From Maribacter litopenaei (GTDB lineage: Bacteria > Bacteroidota > Bacteroidia > Flavobacteriales > Flavobacteriaceae): a DNA stretch of 64,000 bases. Positions 40,270 through 49,348 of the stretch are shown here, in pieces (position 1 is the first letter of the stretch; every line of letters begins with the position of its first letter). The notes below the pieces were generated by a model. The model was not told where the DNA came from. It ran no database searches and worked only from the letters and a program-made list of their open reading frames with translations. The stretch lies in the NCBI RefSeq assembly GCF_025244665.1, contig NZ_CP104205.1:2105001-2169000 (forward strand), given 5' to 3'. The translations under genes were made by a program, and so were the position numbers.

Positions 40270-41106
40270 TTATTCGCAGTTTTTGTAAAATGTTTGAGGG
40301 TATATTTCCGGAACTTCAGGCATTTTTTCAATTAGGTCGATTTCCAAATCTGACTTTAATTGTTCGAATGAAAATCCATATGTTTCTTCAAATTTTTCAA
40401 AACCATCTTTCCAAACCAGTCCAAATTGTTCTATACTGTAATTCTCCAATAAGTATTCAACAATGTAGGCCGATTGATGGTAGGAAAAATTTTCGGGTTG
40501 TTTGTAAAAGTCGGTTGTGAGTAAGTTCATGGAAATCAATTGGTCATTCTCTAGTAAATATCTGTACATCTGTGCAACCGTCCATCCACTACAATTGTTT
40601 TCGGCAAACGTACCAAGCCCTTCATTCATCCAGGTGGACGATGGTGGCGGGTAACCCCATTCCAACATGGAGATGAGATGCATGAGCTCATGTTTAATGG
40701 GCGGCCGGGTGTTATCATTTGCGACAACATAGAGGGTTTTTAAATGCGGATACGCACTGCCGCTAGGTGTATTTCCCGTTAAGGGTTTCATTGCCTCTCT
40801 GCTAGGTAAAAATCGGATAAAAATGGTATCGTTGAAGTCTTTAAGGTCTATAAGTTCGCTATCATATTTTATTGCATCAAAACAATCTTTAACCAGTCTT
40901 TTACGGTTTTTATAGGCAAATCCACTTTCCGGAAAGGTAAAAATTACATTATCGATTTGTTTTTCTGTTTGGCCCACTCTTTTCCATCCATCATTTTGAT
41001 TCATCTGCTCCTTTTCCTTGGATTCACTGCAGCCCGGAAAGACTGTCGCGAAGCTTGATAAAAACAAAATTCTAAATGAATTTCCCATTGTTTTCAGTTT
41101 TTCCAA
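40270..41106 (-). CDS. Putative gluzincin-like metallopeptidase, lipoprotein
   Basis: A 278-residue protein with a lipoprotein signal (ATVFPGC). The centre carries HELMHLISM, an HExxH zinc motif, followed by WMNEGLGTFAEN, where NEG-x-x-x-x-x supplies the third ligand, as in the MA-like gluzincins. The N-terminal residues between the two possible starts (41106 or 41088) are uncertain. The gene begins the AT-rich accessory zone, and its codon use looks more AT-biased than the peptidase genes before it. Confidence 0.7.
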   Translation of the reverse strand: MEKLKTMGNSFRILFLSSFATVFPGCSESKEKEQMNQNDGWKRVGQTEKQIDNVIFTFPESGFAYKNRKRLVKDCFDAIKYDSELIDLKDFNDTIFIRFLPSREAMKPLTGNTPSGSAYPHLKTLYVVANDNTRPPIKHELMHLISMLEWGYPPPSSTWMNEGLGTFAENNCSGWTVAQMYRYLLENDQLISMNLLTTDFYKQPENFSYHQSAYIVEYLLENYSIEQFGLVWKDGFEKFEETYGFSFEQLKSDLEIDLIEKMPEVPEIYPQTFYKNCE

Positions 41107-41179
41107 CTTATGGATTTTACTTTATGAATCGTAGCAACCGAATGAGAGCTATGATTTCATTTACATTGTTATGTGTATA

Positions 41180-41785
41180 TTATCCATTTAAAAGTTTGAT
41201 TGTCCTGTTTTTAAATCTATCATCGACTTCGAGTACTGATATACTTCCAGGATTGAGCCCGAAATTGATAAAACCCATAGATGAAATATCAATCTTTTGA
41301 AAAGCTGCGATAAAAAATGTTGCTGCAAATCCATGCGTTACAACTATTTCATCTTTTTGTAATACCATTATTTCTTCAACGAATTGATATATTCGTTCAG
41401 CAACATTTCTCCTGCTTTCTGCTCCATTACATATCCTATGGTCTAATCTGTTTTCGTTTGGACTTACTGGGATCATTATTTTGTTATGTTCACTTTGCAT
41501 CATTCCTTCATGTTCTCCAAAAGACATCTCCCTTAGTCTTTGATCATAAATTATTGGTGTATTTGTTCCGCTTGTCAAAATCTGAGCTGTTTGGGCGGCT
41601 CTTTTGAGATCAGAGCTGTAAACTTTCAAAGTTCCAAAGTCAAAACCCAATTCTGAAATCCTATTTGTCAACTGTGATGCCTGTCGTTTTCCATCTAATG
41701 TTAGTTCTGAATCGAACCACCCACCAACTCTTCCGTCCACTGAATGCGTAGCTTCACAGTGAGTAATGAGACATATTCTTTTCAT
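41180..41785 (-). CDS. Histidine phosphatase-superfamily protein with atypical active site
   Basis: A 201-residue phosphoglycerate-mutase-like protein. The usual RHGE is THCE (MKRICLITHCEATHSVDGRV), with the catalytic His retained but Arg and Gly replaced. The rest of the fold is canonical: GWFDSELTLDGKRQASQL, YSSDLKRAAQTAQIL, LREMSFGEHEG and a C-terminal IVVTHGFAATFF with the second His. The THxEAT variant occurs in a subfamily I recall, so it may be a real variation with changed phosphate binding. Confidence 0.82.
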   Translation of the reverse strand: MKRICLITHCEATHSVDGRVGGWFDSELTLDGKRQASQLTNRISELGFDFGTLKVYSSDLKRAAQTAQILTSGTNTPIIYDQRLREMSFGEHEGMMQSEHNKIMIPVSPNENRLDHRICNGAESRRNVAERIYQFVEEIMVLQKDEIVVTHGFAATFFIAAFQKIDISSMGFINFGLNPGSISVLEVDDRFKNRTIKLLNG

Positions 41786-41912
41786 TTTCTATTTATTGAC
41801 AATCACCCATTACGATTAGTATATGAAAAGTAGGCGATTTCGAAGCGCCAAACTTTCAGTTGAGCACTAATTTTGATACGGGCCAAAAGCATTAATATTA
41901 TTACTATTACGC

Positions 41913-43037
41913 CTATTTTTTATATACATTGTTAGCCACTGGCATTTCTTCCACGTTGTATTGAATGTCCGTGATTTGTAATTTCAACCAAGTCCATTTA
42001 TCATTCTCCAATTCCCAACTCACTTCGCACTCAACAGGTATTTTTAAACCATTCCGTTCTTCTGTTTTTGTTGCAATGACAGTCCATTCGGTTGGTTCGG
42101 TTGCATTTGAATCTTGATAACGCAATGCTATAAATTTTTTAAAGTTTCCTTTTTCGTCAAAATGGAATTCTCCCGAGCCTCTTGTTCCCTCATAATCCAT
42201 AGTTGCTTTTGCGGAATACTCATTCAAAGATTCCCATTTTATGTATGGACTTAAAGAAGCTGAAGGAAACCAAACTATTTCTGCTAAAAATCTTTGCAAG
42301 GTTGCTTGGTTTACTTTTTCGTGATTTTTAGCATTTGCAACTGGAATAAGCGAAAACAGTTTTATCGTCATTTCGCCGTTGCCATTTTCAAATTTATCAC
42401 GACCTACAACTTTTAAAATCGAGTTCATTTGTGTTGTAATATTCCAATTAAAGGCAGGTGGTTGAACCGTAAAGTATTGTTCCGCAGCACCATTATTCCA
42501 TTCTAATTGTTCAGGTTTCATTTTAAGTTGTAATTCCTGCACTAAATGAACGTTTGAAATGAACTTTTTACCAATCACTCCACTATTGGTCAACCATTTC
42601 TGAATCACCGCCGGTAATTCCGAAAGTGTGTCTTTAGTTATAATTTTTTCATTAACAGGTTGTGAGTTTTCGAAGAGTTTGTTCCTCTCTTCGGCAACCT
42701 TATTCTTAAAACTAAAGTTTGAATAAGCTAATATTGCAGACACAAGAATTATAAGGTTTGCTATTGTACCAAATTTTGCATCAGACCAATAGTTAAAAAT
42801 CAAAATCTGCGAAACAACTACAGCCAAAAATCCGCTTAACCACCAATAATTTGACTGAAAAATTAATAAAGTAGTTGTAATCGCAAGAAGAACAAAAGTC
42901 AATAACCAAACAACTCCAAAAGTTTTGGAAATCGGTTGTGAAATAGTATTAAACTCAGATATATCAAATGCTTTCAGAAATCCGAATAAATGGATGATTC
43001 CGTGAATTCCAGTCAATATGGTTACAGCTGTTCTCAC
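41913..43037 (-). CDS. DUF6544-like membrane protein
   Basis: A 374-residue protein: four to five N-terminal helices (about 1-110, e.g. TFGVVWLLTFVLLAITTTLL), then a soluble domain starting LPAVIQKWLTNSGVIGKKFI and containing MKPEQLEWNNGAAEQYFTVQ, PAFNWNITTQMN and FLAEIVWFPSASLSPYIKWE, which match the DUF6544/DUF6920 family. The start codon is GTG. Function unknown. A dispersed-repeat copy lies 57 bases upstream. Confidence 0.75.
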   Translation of the reverse strand: MRTAVTILTGIHGIIHLFGFLKAFDISEFNTISQPISKTFGVVWLLTFVLLAITTTLLIFQSNYWWLSGFLAVVVSQILIFNYWSDAKFGTIANLIILVSAILAYSNFSFKNKVAEERNKLFENSQPVNEKIITKDTLSELPAVIQKWLTNSGVIGKKFISNVHLVQELQLKMKPEQLEWNNGAAEQYFTVQPPAFNWNITTQMNSILKVVGRDKFENGNGEMTIKLFSLIPVANAKNHEKVNQATLQRFLAEIVWFPSASLSPYIKWESLNEYSAKATMDYEGTRGSGEFHFDEKGNFKKFIALRYQDSNATEPTEWTVIATKTEERNGLKIPVECEVSWELENDKWTWLKLQITDIQYNVEEMPVANNVYKK

Positions 43038-43093
43038 TGTTTTTTGCTTCTGACCAACAATTGTATAAACTTACCTAGATATGTTTATCTCTA

Positions 43094-43160
43094 CTTTAGG
43101 GGAAGTAATTAAAAATCCTATAAATATTTGGTTTGGGCAAGGAAATGGGGAAATATGTAC
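43094..43160 (-). repeat. Dispersed leader repeat, copy R1
   Basis: Read on plus: TTTAGGGGAAGT, AAAAATCCTATAAA, TTTGGGCAAGGAAATGGGG, AAATATGT. It precedes the minus-strand DUF6544-like gene by 57 bases. The same blocks in the same order and orientation recur in copies R2 to R6. Confidence 0.8.
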
Positions 43161-43328
43161 CCTTGACTGTGCTTCACCTTATTGATTTGTCCCCTTTTAA
43201 TCACAAGTGAAAAATAAATTTACGACCATTCAAAAGACTATATGCACAAATACAATTGTATAAACGCTTCTTTATCCCTTTCCATGAGGTATTCAATCTT
43301 TTCGATTCCTTGTAGGAGCATTTAATTT

Positions 43329-44016
43329 TTAACCTCTCATAATTGGCCTTAGATAATCTGCCAAAATTCCAAAAATGTTACTTAGCACAAATAAATTAAC
43401 CGGAAAAATCAGAAACCCTATCCATGTAGCCTTAAATAATGTTCGGTAAACGATGAAGTCATACAAAAAAATCATTAGAAGCGGAATGACATAAATGACC
43501 AAAAAGGGATTAATTGCTATATCCGAGAAAAGAATAAAAACGAACAACCCCCGCTCCGCTTAATATGATTAGTGTGTAGAGCAAGTATCTTTTATGGTAA
43601 TGAGGATTATTCCGATAAATATAACCCAGCAAAGCATAGATTACCCCAATAAAGAACAATCCAATTTCATTACCCATTACTTCAAAGGGTACGGTCTCAA
43701 AAGGAATGGGGGCCCTGAGCAGAACCACATAAATACCACTGACAAAAACAGCTATGATCAGAGGGACTAATATTTTACCAACTTTGATATGTAATTTTCT
43801 CCTATTTAGGATTATTAAAAGAACTTGAGCAAAAAATAAAAAATACCAACAACCGGCCAGCGCCCCATGTACAATTGCCCTAATAGGAATTTCACCTCCA
43901 TTTTCAATGATTCCGGAGGAGGAGGATCCAAATCCTACTACCGAAGTAATAACATAATAGAGAGCAAAAATGGAAAAGAAATGATGATCCGCTTTTTTTG
44001 TAGCAATGACTTTCAT
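43329..44016 (-). CDS. Seven-helix membrane protein of unknown function (one frameshift)
   Basis: About 229 residues, nearly all helices: FFSIFALYYVITSVVGFGSS, WYFLFFAQVLLIILN, ILVPLIIAVFVSGIYVVLL, EIGLFFIGVIYALLGYIYR and more. Frames join in a five-G run near 43551; removing one G gives LILSGAGLFVFILFSDIAIN. I start at the ATG at 44016 because the frame upstream begins only with TTG. I do not recognise the family with certainty. Confidence 0.65.
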
Positions 44017-44068
44017 GTATGATTTAATTATGGCTAACAATCCAATATGTGTAGAAATACACTTATTG

Positions 44069-44140
44069 CTTTAGGGGAAGTCCTTAAAAATCCTATAAAA
44101 AAGTGAGTTGGGCAAGGAAATGGGGAAATATGTGCCTTCG
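44069..44140 (-). repeat. Dispersed leader repeat, copy R2
   Basis: The best-preserved copy: CTTTAGGGGAAGTCC, TTAAAAATCCTATAAAAA, GTGAGTTGGGCAAGG, AAATGGGGAAATATGTGCC. It lies 53 bases upstream of the ATG of the seven-helix protein (minus strand). Confidence 0.85.
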
Positions 44141-44218
44141 ACTCCTCTCAGGCACCAAATTAGACTCCCCTTCGACTTTAGTTTACCTTTAGAGTAGCCG
44201 AAAGGCTCAGGGCAGGTT
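44136..44218. repeat. REP-like TTCGACT...CTCAGG palindrome cluster
   Basis: CCTTCGACTCCTCTCAGG, then CCCCTTCGACTTTAG and CCGAAAGGCTCAGGG. These are degenerate forms of the CTTCGACT-xx-GCTCAGGG palindromic elements scattered between genes in many bacteria. They abut repeat R2. Confidence 0.6.
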
Positions 44219-44276
44219 GTTCAGACATCAATAAAGGTCAAGTCGCCTATCCACTTAAGATAATTATGGGATACCC

Positions 44277-44483
44277 TTACTCTTTCGAATATTCCAACAA
44301 ATCACCTGGTTGGCAATCCAAAGCCTCGCAAACGGCTTCTAACGTACTGAATCTAACCGCCTTAACCTTTCCAGTTTTAAGTTTTGAAAGATTTGCCAAG
44401 GTTATATTGACCGTTTCTGCTAATTCATTGAGCGATATTTTTCGTTTCGCCATCATTACATCCAAGTTTACAACTATTGCCAT
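44277..44483 (-). CDS. XRE/Cro-CI family helix-turn-helix regulator
   Basis: A 68-residue DNA-binding protein: MAKRKISLNELAETVNITLA (recognition helix region), NLSKLKTGKVKAVRFSTLEA and VCEALDCQPGDLLEYSKE. This is the compact YozG-like type. It is 3 bases from the upstream DUF2975 gene, a pairing common in Firmicutes and Bacteroidota in which the regulator controls the membrane protein. Confidence 0.9.
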   Translation of the reverse strand: MAIVVNLDVMMAKRKISLNELAETVNITLANLSKLKTGKVKAVRFSTLEAVCEALDCQPGDLLEYSKE

Positions 44484-44486
44484 GGT

Positions 44487-45032
44487 CTATACCGTTTCTT
44501 CCAATTCTTCTTGATACTCCACTCCTTTTAAGAAAATTACTCCAATAATGTACACCACGGCTGCCATTAAGATAAAAGCCTGTCCATCTGCCCAAAATGA
44601 ATTCAATTTATCTAAAGAAAGTCCATTGTTCCCAACATTCTTTGCCAATTGCCTTCCTATTAGACTCAATATGCCAATTGAAAGGGTGTAATAGCTTATA
44701 TTAAGAATCTTTTTAGATACCATGTTATTGAAGGGTTTGGTTAGGTCGATTTTAGTTATCAAAAGAACCACCAAGTAAAAAAGAACCACCTTTAAAAGGG
44801 ATATCGCAAGAATGAATCCGTATAATCCAAAGAAGATTAGTTTACTACTTTGATATACATGGCTTAAATCTAATTTCTGATAGAGGTTCTGAACAAATTC
44901 GGTCGGATACAGGCTAAAAATAAAATTTACAATCAGGCCTCCTGCTTCCACACAGAGACCCACAAAAATAATCCATGAAATAATCTTTAGTCCTTTAAAG
45001 ATGAGATTGTCTGTTTTTAACCTTGTTTTCAT
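44487..45032 (-). CDS. DUF2975 membrane protein
   Basis: A 181-residue, four-helix protein of the DUF2975 family: IISWIIFVGLCVEAGGLIVN, YGFILAISLLKVVLFYLVVL, YYTLSIGILSLIGRQLA and AFILMAAVVYIIGVIFLKGV, ending QEELEETV. The first gene of a two-gene operon with the XRE regulator. Function unknown. Confidence 0.85.
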   Translation of the reverse strand: MKTRLKTDNLIFKGLKIISWIIFVGLCVEAGGLIVNFIFSLYPTEFVQNLYQKLDLSHVYQSSKLIFFGLYGFILAISLLKVVLFYLVVLLITKIDLTKPFNNMVSKKILNISYYTLSIGILSLIGRQLAKNVGNNGLSLDKLNSFWADGQAFILMAAVVYIIGVIFLKGVEYQEELEETV

Positions 45033-45171
45033 TTTAAATATATTAAACTCTGAGTAAAATTAAAAAAATTTTTATTGATAAACAATAAATATTTTTCTTT
45101 TTATGATAAATATTTATTTAAAAACTATTAGGTCATTATTTAGTTTAACCAACAGGGTGTACAGGTGTATT

Positions 45172-45222
45172 TGTAAAAAAATGGAAATATGTGGGTTCGA
45201 CTTTAGTTTACCTTGAGCATTG
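45172..45222 (-). repeat. Dispersed leader repeat, partial copy R7
   Basis: Only the distal part of the repeat is recognisable: AAAAATGGAAATATGTG, then GTTCGACTTTAGTTTACC, which matches the continuation of R2 and R3. It is 140 bases upstream of the DUF2975 gene. The AGGGGAAGT and TCCTATAAA blocks are missing. Confidence 0.5.
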
Positions 45223-45351
45223 GGTGAAAAGAAAATATATTTTCTTTGAACGCACCTTGCGTAGCAAAACGAAAGGCTCACCCACCTTGAAAGAGGCTAC
45301 CTAGGCACCACACATACTACGGGACAATTGCTGGATCGTAAATCGTTCGGC

Positions 45352-46699
45352 TTATTTTTCAATCCGTTTTTGAATTCTTCCTCTCTTATTGACGGTATTG
45401 ATAGCCATTGTATTGCGAATTTCTTCCAATGGATTCTTGTCCAACAACACCATATTCGCAATTTTACCCATTTCAATGGATCCCAAACTATCCTGGGCAT
45501 GCATCATTGCCGCCGCATTATAGGTACCCATCTTGATAATATCCAAGGGCTCCATACCCCCCCATCTCAAGCAATTGCATTTCTTCGTGCAAACTGTAAC
45601 CGGGCATTACAAAAAAACCGGTATCTGTACCTAAGGCGAAACGTATACCGTTTTCATACAAAACCTTTATATCCTCCACTTGGAAGGCCGCAATATCAGC
45701 TAATGTTACACTATCTTTCTGAAAATAATCCCTCCGGAATCCCATATTTTGTTAAGCCCGTGCCAAGAATTCGGGTTTTTTCGCATTTTCAAAATACGCT
45801 TCATCAAATATGTTTTCTTGGCGAAGGTCGGCCACCCATTCAGGGAACAAAGGATATAAAAAGCCCTTATCAATCATAAACGTGGTGATAAATGATGGCC
45901 TTACCTGATATATTTTTTCCAAAAGGACGGTATCTCTTTGAAAGTCAATATCCGGACCTGTCCAATGAACAATGTTTTGAATTCCCGCATCCATGGCCAT
46001 TTCAAGTTCCACATTGTCACTAACATGGGCAAAAACCTCTGTATCATAATTCCTTGCCTCTTTCTGAACCTTGTTGATAAAAGCTTGCGGCATTCGCTCT
46101 ACCCAAGGAGGATGGGGTCCATCTTCAATCGTAAGCTTGATTCCAACTATGGGATATTGGGTTACCTCTTTTACCAAACTTTCTATTTGAAGCGTGTCCT
46201 TGAGCAAGAAAACCGATTTACCGTCTTCCCAGTTTCCTTGGTATGTTTTCAACGGATGCCGGCCCTCCATGGTAAAATGCTGACTCGTATGAAACACAAT
46301 TGGGGCAGGTAATGTGTCCTGATTACCATAAGAGCGCATACTGGCATAATATTCATTGGTGCATACACTGCCACCGGTAATGAACACGGATGTCACACCA
46401 TAATGTATGTATTTGGCAAAATCACTTTCAAAATCCGTGGTGTGGACATGACAATCGAATAATCCGGGGATCAAAAATTTGCCGGTACCGTCGATCTGGA
46501 TTTCTGCACTACTAGAATTGGTAGAATCAATGACAACAATCTTACCGTCTTGGATACCAACGCTCACATTTGTTTTTAAGGGGCTTCCCGTTCCATCAAT
46601 AAGGCTCACATTTGAAATAACCATGGATAAGGGATCGGAATGCTCAGTGGTACAGGCAACAAGACAACCAAAAAGAATAAGTAAGGCTAGGCGCTTCAT
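45352..46699 (-). CDS. Amidohydrolase, lipoprotein (in-frame TAA, one frameshift)
   Basis: Metal-dependent hydrolase of about 448 residues. Lipoprotein signal (LILFGCLVACTTE), the N-terminal composite-domain strands, then LIPGLFDCHVHTTDF (the HxH motif), VFAHVSDNVELEMAM (His), FALGTDTGFFVMPGYSLHEE (metal Asp in GTD) and the C-terminal GSIEMGKIANMVLLDKNPLE typical of imidazolonepropionase/dipeptidase-like amidohydrolases. A TAA at 45749 interrupts ARA/QNMGFRRD, and a run of seven C at 45555 region is one too long. Substrate unknown. Confidence 0.85.
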
Positions 46700-46752
46700 T
46701 TTAATAGGGATTAGAATTATATAATTGAATTGGCTTCGGGGTAAGCCTATTT

Positions 46753-46826
46753 CTTTAGGGGAAGTCTTCTAAAATTCCTACAAAAAATTGATTTGGGCAA
46801 GAAAATGGGGAAATATGTGCCTTCGG
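46753..46826 (-). repeat. Dispersed leader repeat, copy R3
   Basis: CTTTAGGGGAAGTCTTC, AAAATTCCTACAAAAAA, GATTTGGGCAAGAAAATGGG, AAATATGTGCCTTCGG. It is 54 bases upstream of the amidohydrolase start and is followed, like R2 and R7, by a CTTTAG(T/C)TTACCTTGA segment. Confidence 0.8.
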
Positions 46827-46919
46827 CTTTAGCTTACCTTGATCAAATCATACGGGTACATATTTTTACACTCAGTAGTACGCTGTGATACTAATGATAC
46901 TGGTATACCACAGAATATT

Positions 46920-47372
46920 CTAATTTTCAGCCAAGGTTACAAAAAGTTGGGACTTGATTTTCCACACTCCGGACTTTTTGCTCCACATGGCAGAATAGTT
47001 ACCATTTACGATGGATTCATCACTCTTTTCAGGGTCGTATCCATTCCGGATTCCACGTTCCCAAGCCAGCCCCCTCTCTGTGTTCACTATTATTTCCTGT
47101 GTATCTCGAATCCAGTACATCTTGCTTTTTCCACCTTCTTTTATATAACTTGCCAGGGCTTCTTTTCCACATAGTAACGTCCCATTCCCGGTTGTGGTAA
47201 GTACATCATCGGTTAAATAGGAAAGCACCTTGTCGTTTTCATATGTTTTTAGCGCCGTATTGGATGCATTTCTAAGGGCCATGATCTGTTCCTTATCCCT
47301 ATGGGAAAAGAGTCTCGAAGAGCACATTAGCATACACACGAGTAGTAAAGCGATATTTCTAGTACCATTCAT
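46920..47372 (-). CDS. SnoaL/NTF2-like secreted protein
   Basis: About 150 residues with signal peptide (NIALLLVCMLMCSSRLFS) and a DUF4440/NTF2-like cone fold: LRNASNTALKTYENDKVLSY, LTDDVLTTTGNGTLLCGKEA and SAMWSKKSGVWKIKSQLFVT. I start at 47372, the ATG before the signal peptide; the longer frame would begin one base from the preceding stop. Likely a small-molecule-binding protein or hydrolase accessory of the neighbouring amidohydrolase; the role is inferred. Confidence 0.8.
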   Translation of the reverse strand: MNGTRNIALLLVCMLMCSSRLFSHRDKEQIMALRNASNTALKTYENDKVLSYLTDDVLTTTGNGTLLCGKEALASYIKEGGKSKMYWIRDTQEIIVNTERGLAWERGIRNGYDPEKSDESIVNGNYSAMWSKKSGVWKIKSQLFVTLAEN

Positions 47373-47405
47373 CTGTGTTCCTGTTTTAAGTTTACTTAGT
47401 GACAC

Positions 47406-48314
47406 CTAGTTCAAGTTTAAAAATCGTGCGGCATTGCCATAGAAAATACCCTCTTTATCCTTTTCGGTTAAGAACTCAAGACTGTTTAGGAAATTGATCG
47501 ATTTTTCTATAGCATAGGGCCACACCATTTGGTCTGACCCGAACATCACCCTATCCAAATAACCGGCATGTTTTGCATTCTTTAGAAATTCCGTAACCGT
47601 GCGCTGGGTATTGGGCTCCACCCAAAGCATTACGGCAATATCCGTATACAACTGGGGATAATAGGCCATGAGCCGCAAGGCATGTTCATGCCACTCTTCC
47701 CCACCGTTGTGCATCAAATACATTCTCAGCTTGGGATATTTCACCAACACATCCTCGATCAAATACGGATCACCCATCCTAAGCCTTGCTTTTGGAGACC
47801 AGGAATAAGTGCCTCCAGGGTCGCCCCCACCTGTATGTAAGGCAACCGGGATATCGTACTTTTCACAAATACGTAAATAAGGCTGCCAAACAGGATCGCT
47901 TAGGGTGGTACCGCCATAATACGCACCAATTTCCCCAAAAACTTCAATTTCCTTATCCTTCACCATTTGCTCGAACTTTAGACTGTCCAAGCCATAATCA
48001 TCGGGTGAAAAGATCAAAATCCCTTTAATTATCCTGTCATTGTCATCTTTTGCTGCCCATTCTTCCACGCTTTGGGGATTACCGCTTACCGCGGCTTTCA
48101 CAATATTCCATTTTTTAAATGCCTCGAACGTTTCAACGCGATGTACCTCTGCATTTGCAGCACCTTTTTCACCATAATGATCGCTTGTTGGCTCACGTTC
48201 ACCAAAATCTGACTCTGAATATGAATGAATATGCATGTCAATAATCCTGGTCTGAGAGAATGTCGGTACTAACTGTATCAAGAAAACAAGTAAGGCAAGT
48301 GTGGTTTTATTCAT
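47406..48314 (-). CDS. Amidohydrolase (amidohydrolase-2 type), secreted
   Basis: A 302-residue TIM-barrel hydrolase with signal peptide (ALLVFLIQLVPTFSQ) and MHIHSYSESDFG (HxH), ALHTGGGDPGGTY (His), MYLMHNGGEEWHEHALRLMA and MFGSDQMVWPYAI (Asp), as in the decarboxylase/lactonase branch. The C-terminus GIFYGNAARFLNL is the family ending. The gene follows repeat R4 and forms an operon with the NTF2-like gene (34 bases apart). Confidence 0.87.
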   Translation of the reverse strand: MNKTTLALLVFLIQLVPTFSQTRIIDMHIHSYSESDFGEREPTSDHYGEKGAANAEVHRVETFEAFKKWNIVKAAVSGNPQSVEEWAAKDDNDRIIKGILIFSPDDYGLDSLKFEQMVKDKEIEVFGEIGAYYGGTTLSDPVWQPYLRICEKYDIPVALHTGGGDPGGTYSWSPKARLRMGDPYLIEDVLVKYPKLRMYLMHNGGEEWHEHALRLMAYYPQLYTDIAVMLWVEPNTQRTVTEFLKNAKHAGYLDRVMFGSDQMVWPYAIEKSINFLNSLEFLTEKDKEGIFYGNAARFLNLN

Positions 48315-48350
48315 AAGGTTGGTTTGTATTGGCCCGTATCAATGGTATAT

Positions 48351-48390
48351 GCGCATTCATACGCATTCATACGCATTCATACGCATTCAT
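48351..48390. repeat. Four 10-bp tandem repeats
   Basis: GCGCATTCAT followed by three perfect ACGCATTCAT units directly upstream of the amidohydrolase promoter region and abutting repeat R4. Too short and without spacers to be CRISPR; a slippage-prone tandem repeat that could vary promoter spacing. Confidence 0.85.
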
Positions 48391-48459
48391 TGATTTTTGG
48401 AAGCCTATTAAAATTCAAACAAAAATTTGGGTTGGACAAGAAAAAGGGGAAATAAGTAG
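48391..48459 (-). repeat. Dispersed leader repeat, copy R4 (diverged)
   Basis: TTTTTGGAAGCCTATTAAAA, TTGGGTTGGACAAGAAAAAG, GGGGAAATAAGTAG. The order of blocks matches R1 to R3, with point changes in the TCCTATAAA core. It lies 77 bases upstream of the secreted amidohydrolase. Confidence 0.65.
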
Positions 48460-48464
48460 ATTTA

Positions 48465-49208
48465 TTATTCCCTTAATTCGGATTCCAATAAGGACATGAG
48501 TTCCTGGTTTCGTTGTTGGGTATCCCGAATCAATTCATTTTGCACATCAATGATCATTTTAATCCCAAAAAGATCCGACATTAATTTGGAGTCGGTGGCA
48601 ATATCCAAATCTTTTACAGCAGGCATCTCTGAGGACATTCCCATCCAGTTGGATACAAATTCCTTGGTGAAGAATTTAGGATACGAGTCATCCACCACCC
48701 TTCTGTTGATGACTGCGATGCGATTTTGAACCCCACCCAAATAATCAAAATTGTAGTATTCGGACAAAGCCTTTCGAAGCTCATTGTCTTCAATAAGACC
48801 AATACTCTCTGCGGATAGCATATTATTGAATGCGATGCGTACCGGGTCAAATACCTCATAGTAGGTAAAATCGTTTGCATTATTGTTAAAGATGCGAAAG
48901 CGTTCTTCGTTGGTGAGGGTATCTACAAAGACCTGCAGCATTTCATCTACAATGACCTTTTTGCTATCATTAAACGTTAGGACGGTTTCCAATCTCAGGG
49001 AATCATGTTGAAGGTTGGTCCGAATTTCTTGCAGATAGGCCTGCTCCTTCCGCTGTGTTTGCTGATCGATATTCCAATTATTGATTTGCAGGGCAATCAA
49101 AATTCCAATAACCACGAGAATGATTTCACCGATGGCATATTTTAGATACTTAACTGTTTTTCCCTCCGAAAGCAGGTTTCTTCTAATTTTTCTAAAAATT
49201 TTTGCCAT
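48465..49208 (-). CDS. DUF6090 protein, isolated eighth copy
   Basis: A 247-residue DUF6090 protein outside the main array, on the opposite strand: MAKIFRKIRRNLLSEGKTVK, KYAIGEIILVVIGILIALQI, NNWNIDQ. Its extracytoplasmic part (LQEIRTNLQHDSLRLETVLT, NNMLSAESIGLIEDNELRKA) is most like array copy 5. I start at the ATG at 49208; the upstream TTG would add six residues. It sits in the accessory zone between repeats R4 and R5. Confidence 0.9.
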   Translation of the reverse strand: MAKIFRKIRRNLLSEGKTVKYLKYAIGEIILVVIGILIALQINNWNIDQQTQRKEQAYLQEIRTNLQHDSLRLETVLTFNDSKKVIVDEMLQVFVDTLTNEERFRIFNNNANDFTYYEVFDPVRIAFNNMLSAESIGLIEDNELRKALSEYYNFDYLGGVQNRIAVINRRVVDDSYPKFFTKEFVSNWMGMSSEMPAVKDLDIATDSKLMSDLFGIKMIIDVQNELIRDTQQRNQELMSLLESELRE

Positions 49209-49260
49209 GAATCCGAGGTTGGTCAATTATTTGGTCTATGCACTACCGTACCGATTTTCT

Positions 49261-49327
49261 ACTTGGGGAAAGTCCTTTAAAAATCCTATAAAAAATTGGG
49301 ATTGGCAAGAAAACAAGGAAATATATA
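49261..49327 (-). repeat. Dispersed leader repeat, copy R5
   Basis: CTTGGGGAAAGTCC, TTTAAAAATCCTATAAAAAA, TTGGGATTGGCAAGAAAACA, AGGAAATATA. It is 53 bases upstream of the ATG of the DUF6090 gene on the minus strand. Confidence 0.8.
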
Positions 49328-49348
49328 AAAGGGGATCGGGCCTGCAAT

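Noticed and set aside
48351..48390. CRISPR array
   Set aside because: The units are only 10 bp, directly adjoining with no spacers, and no cas gene is nearby.
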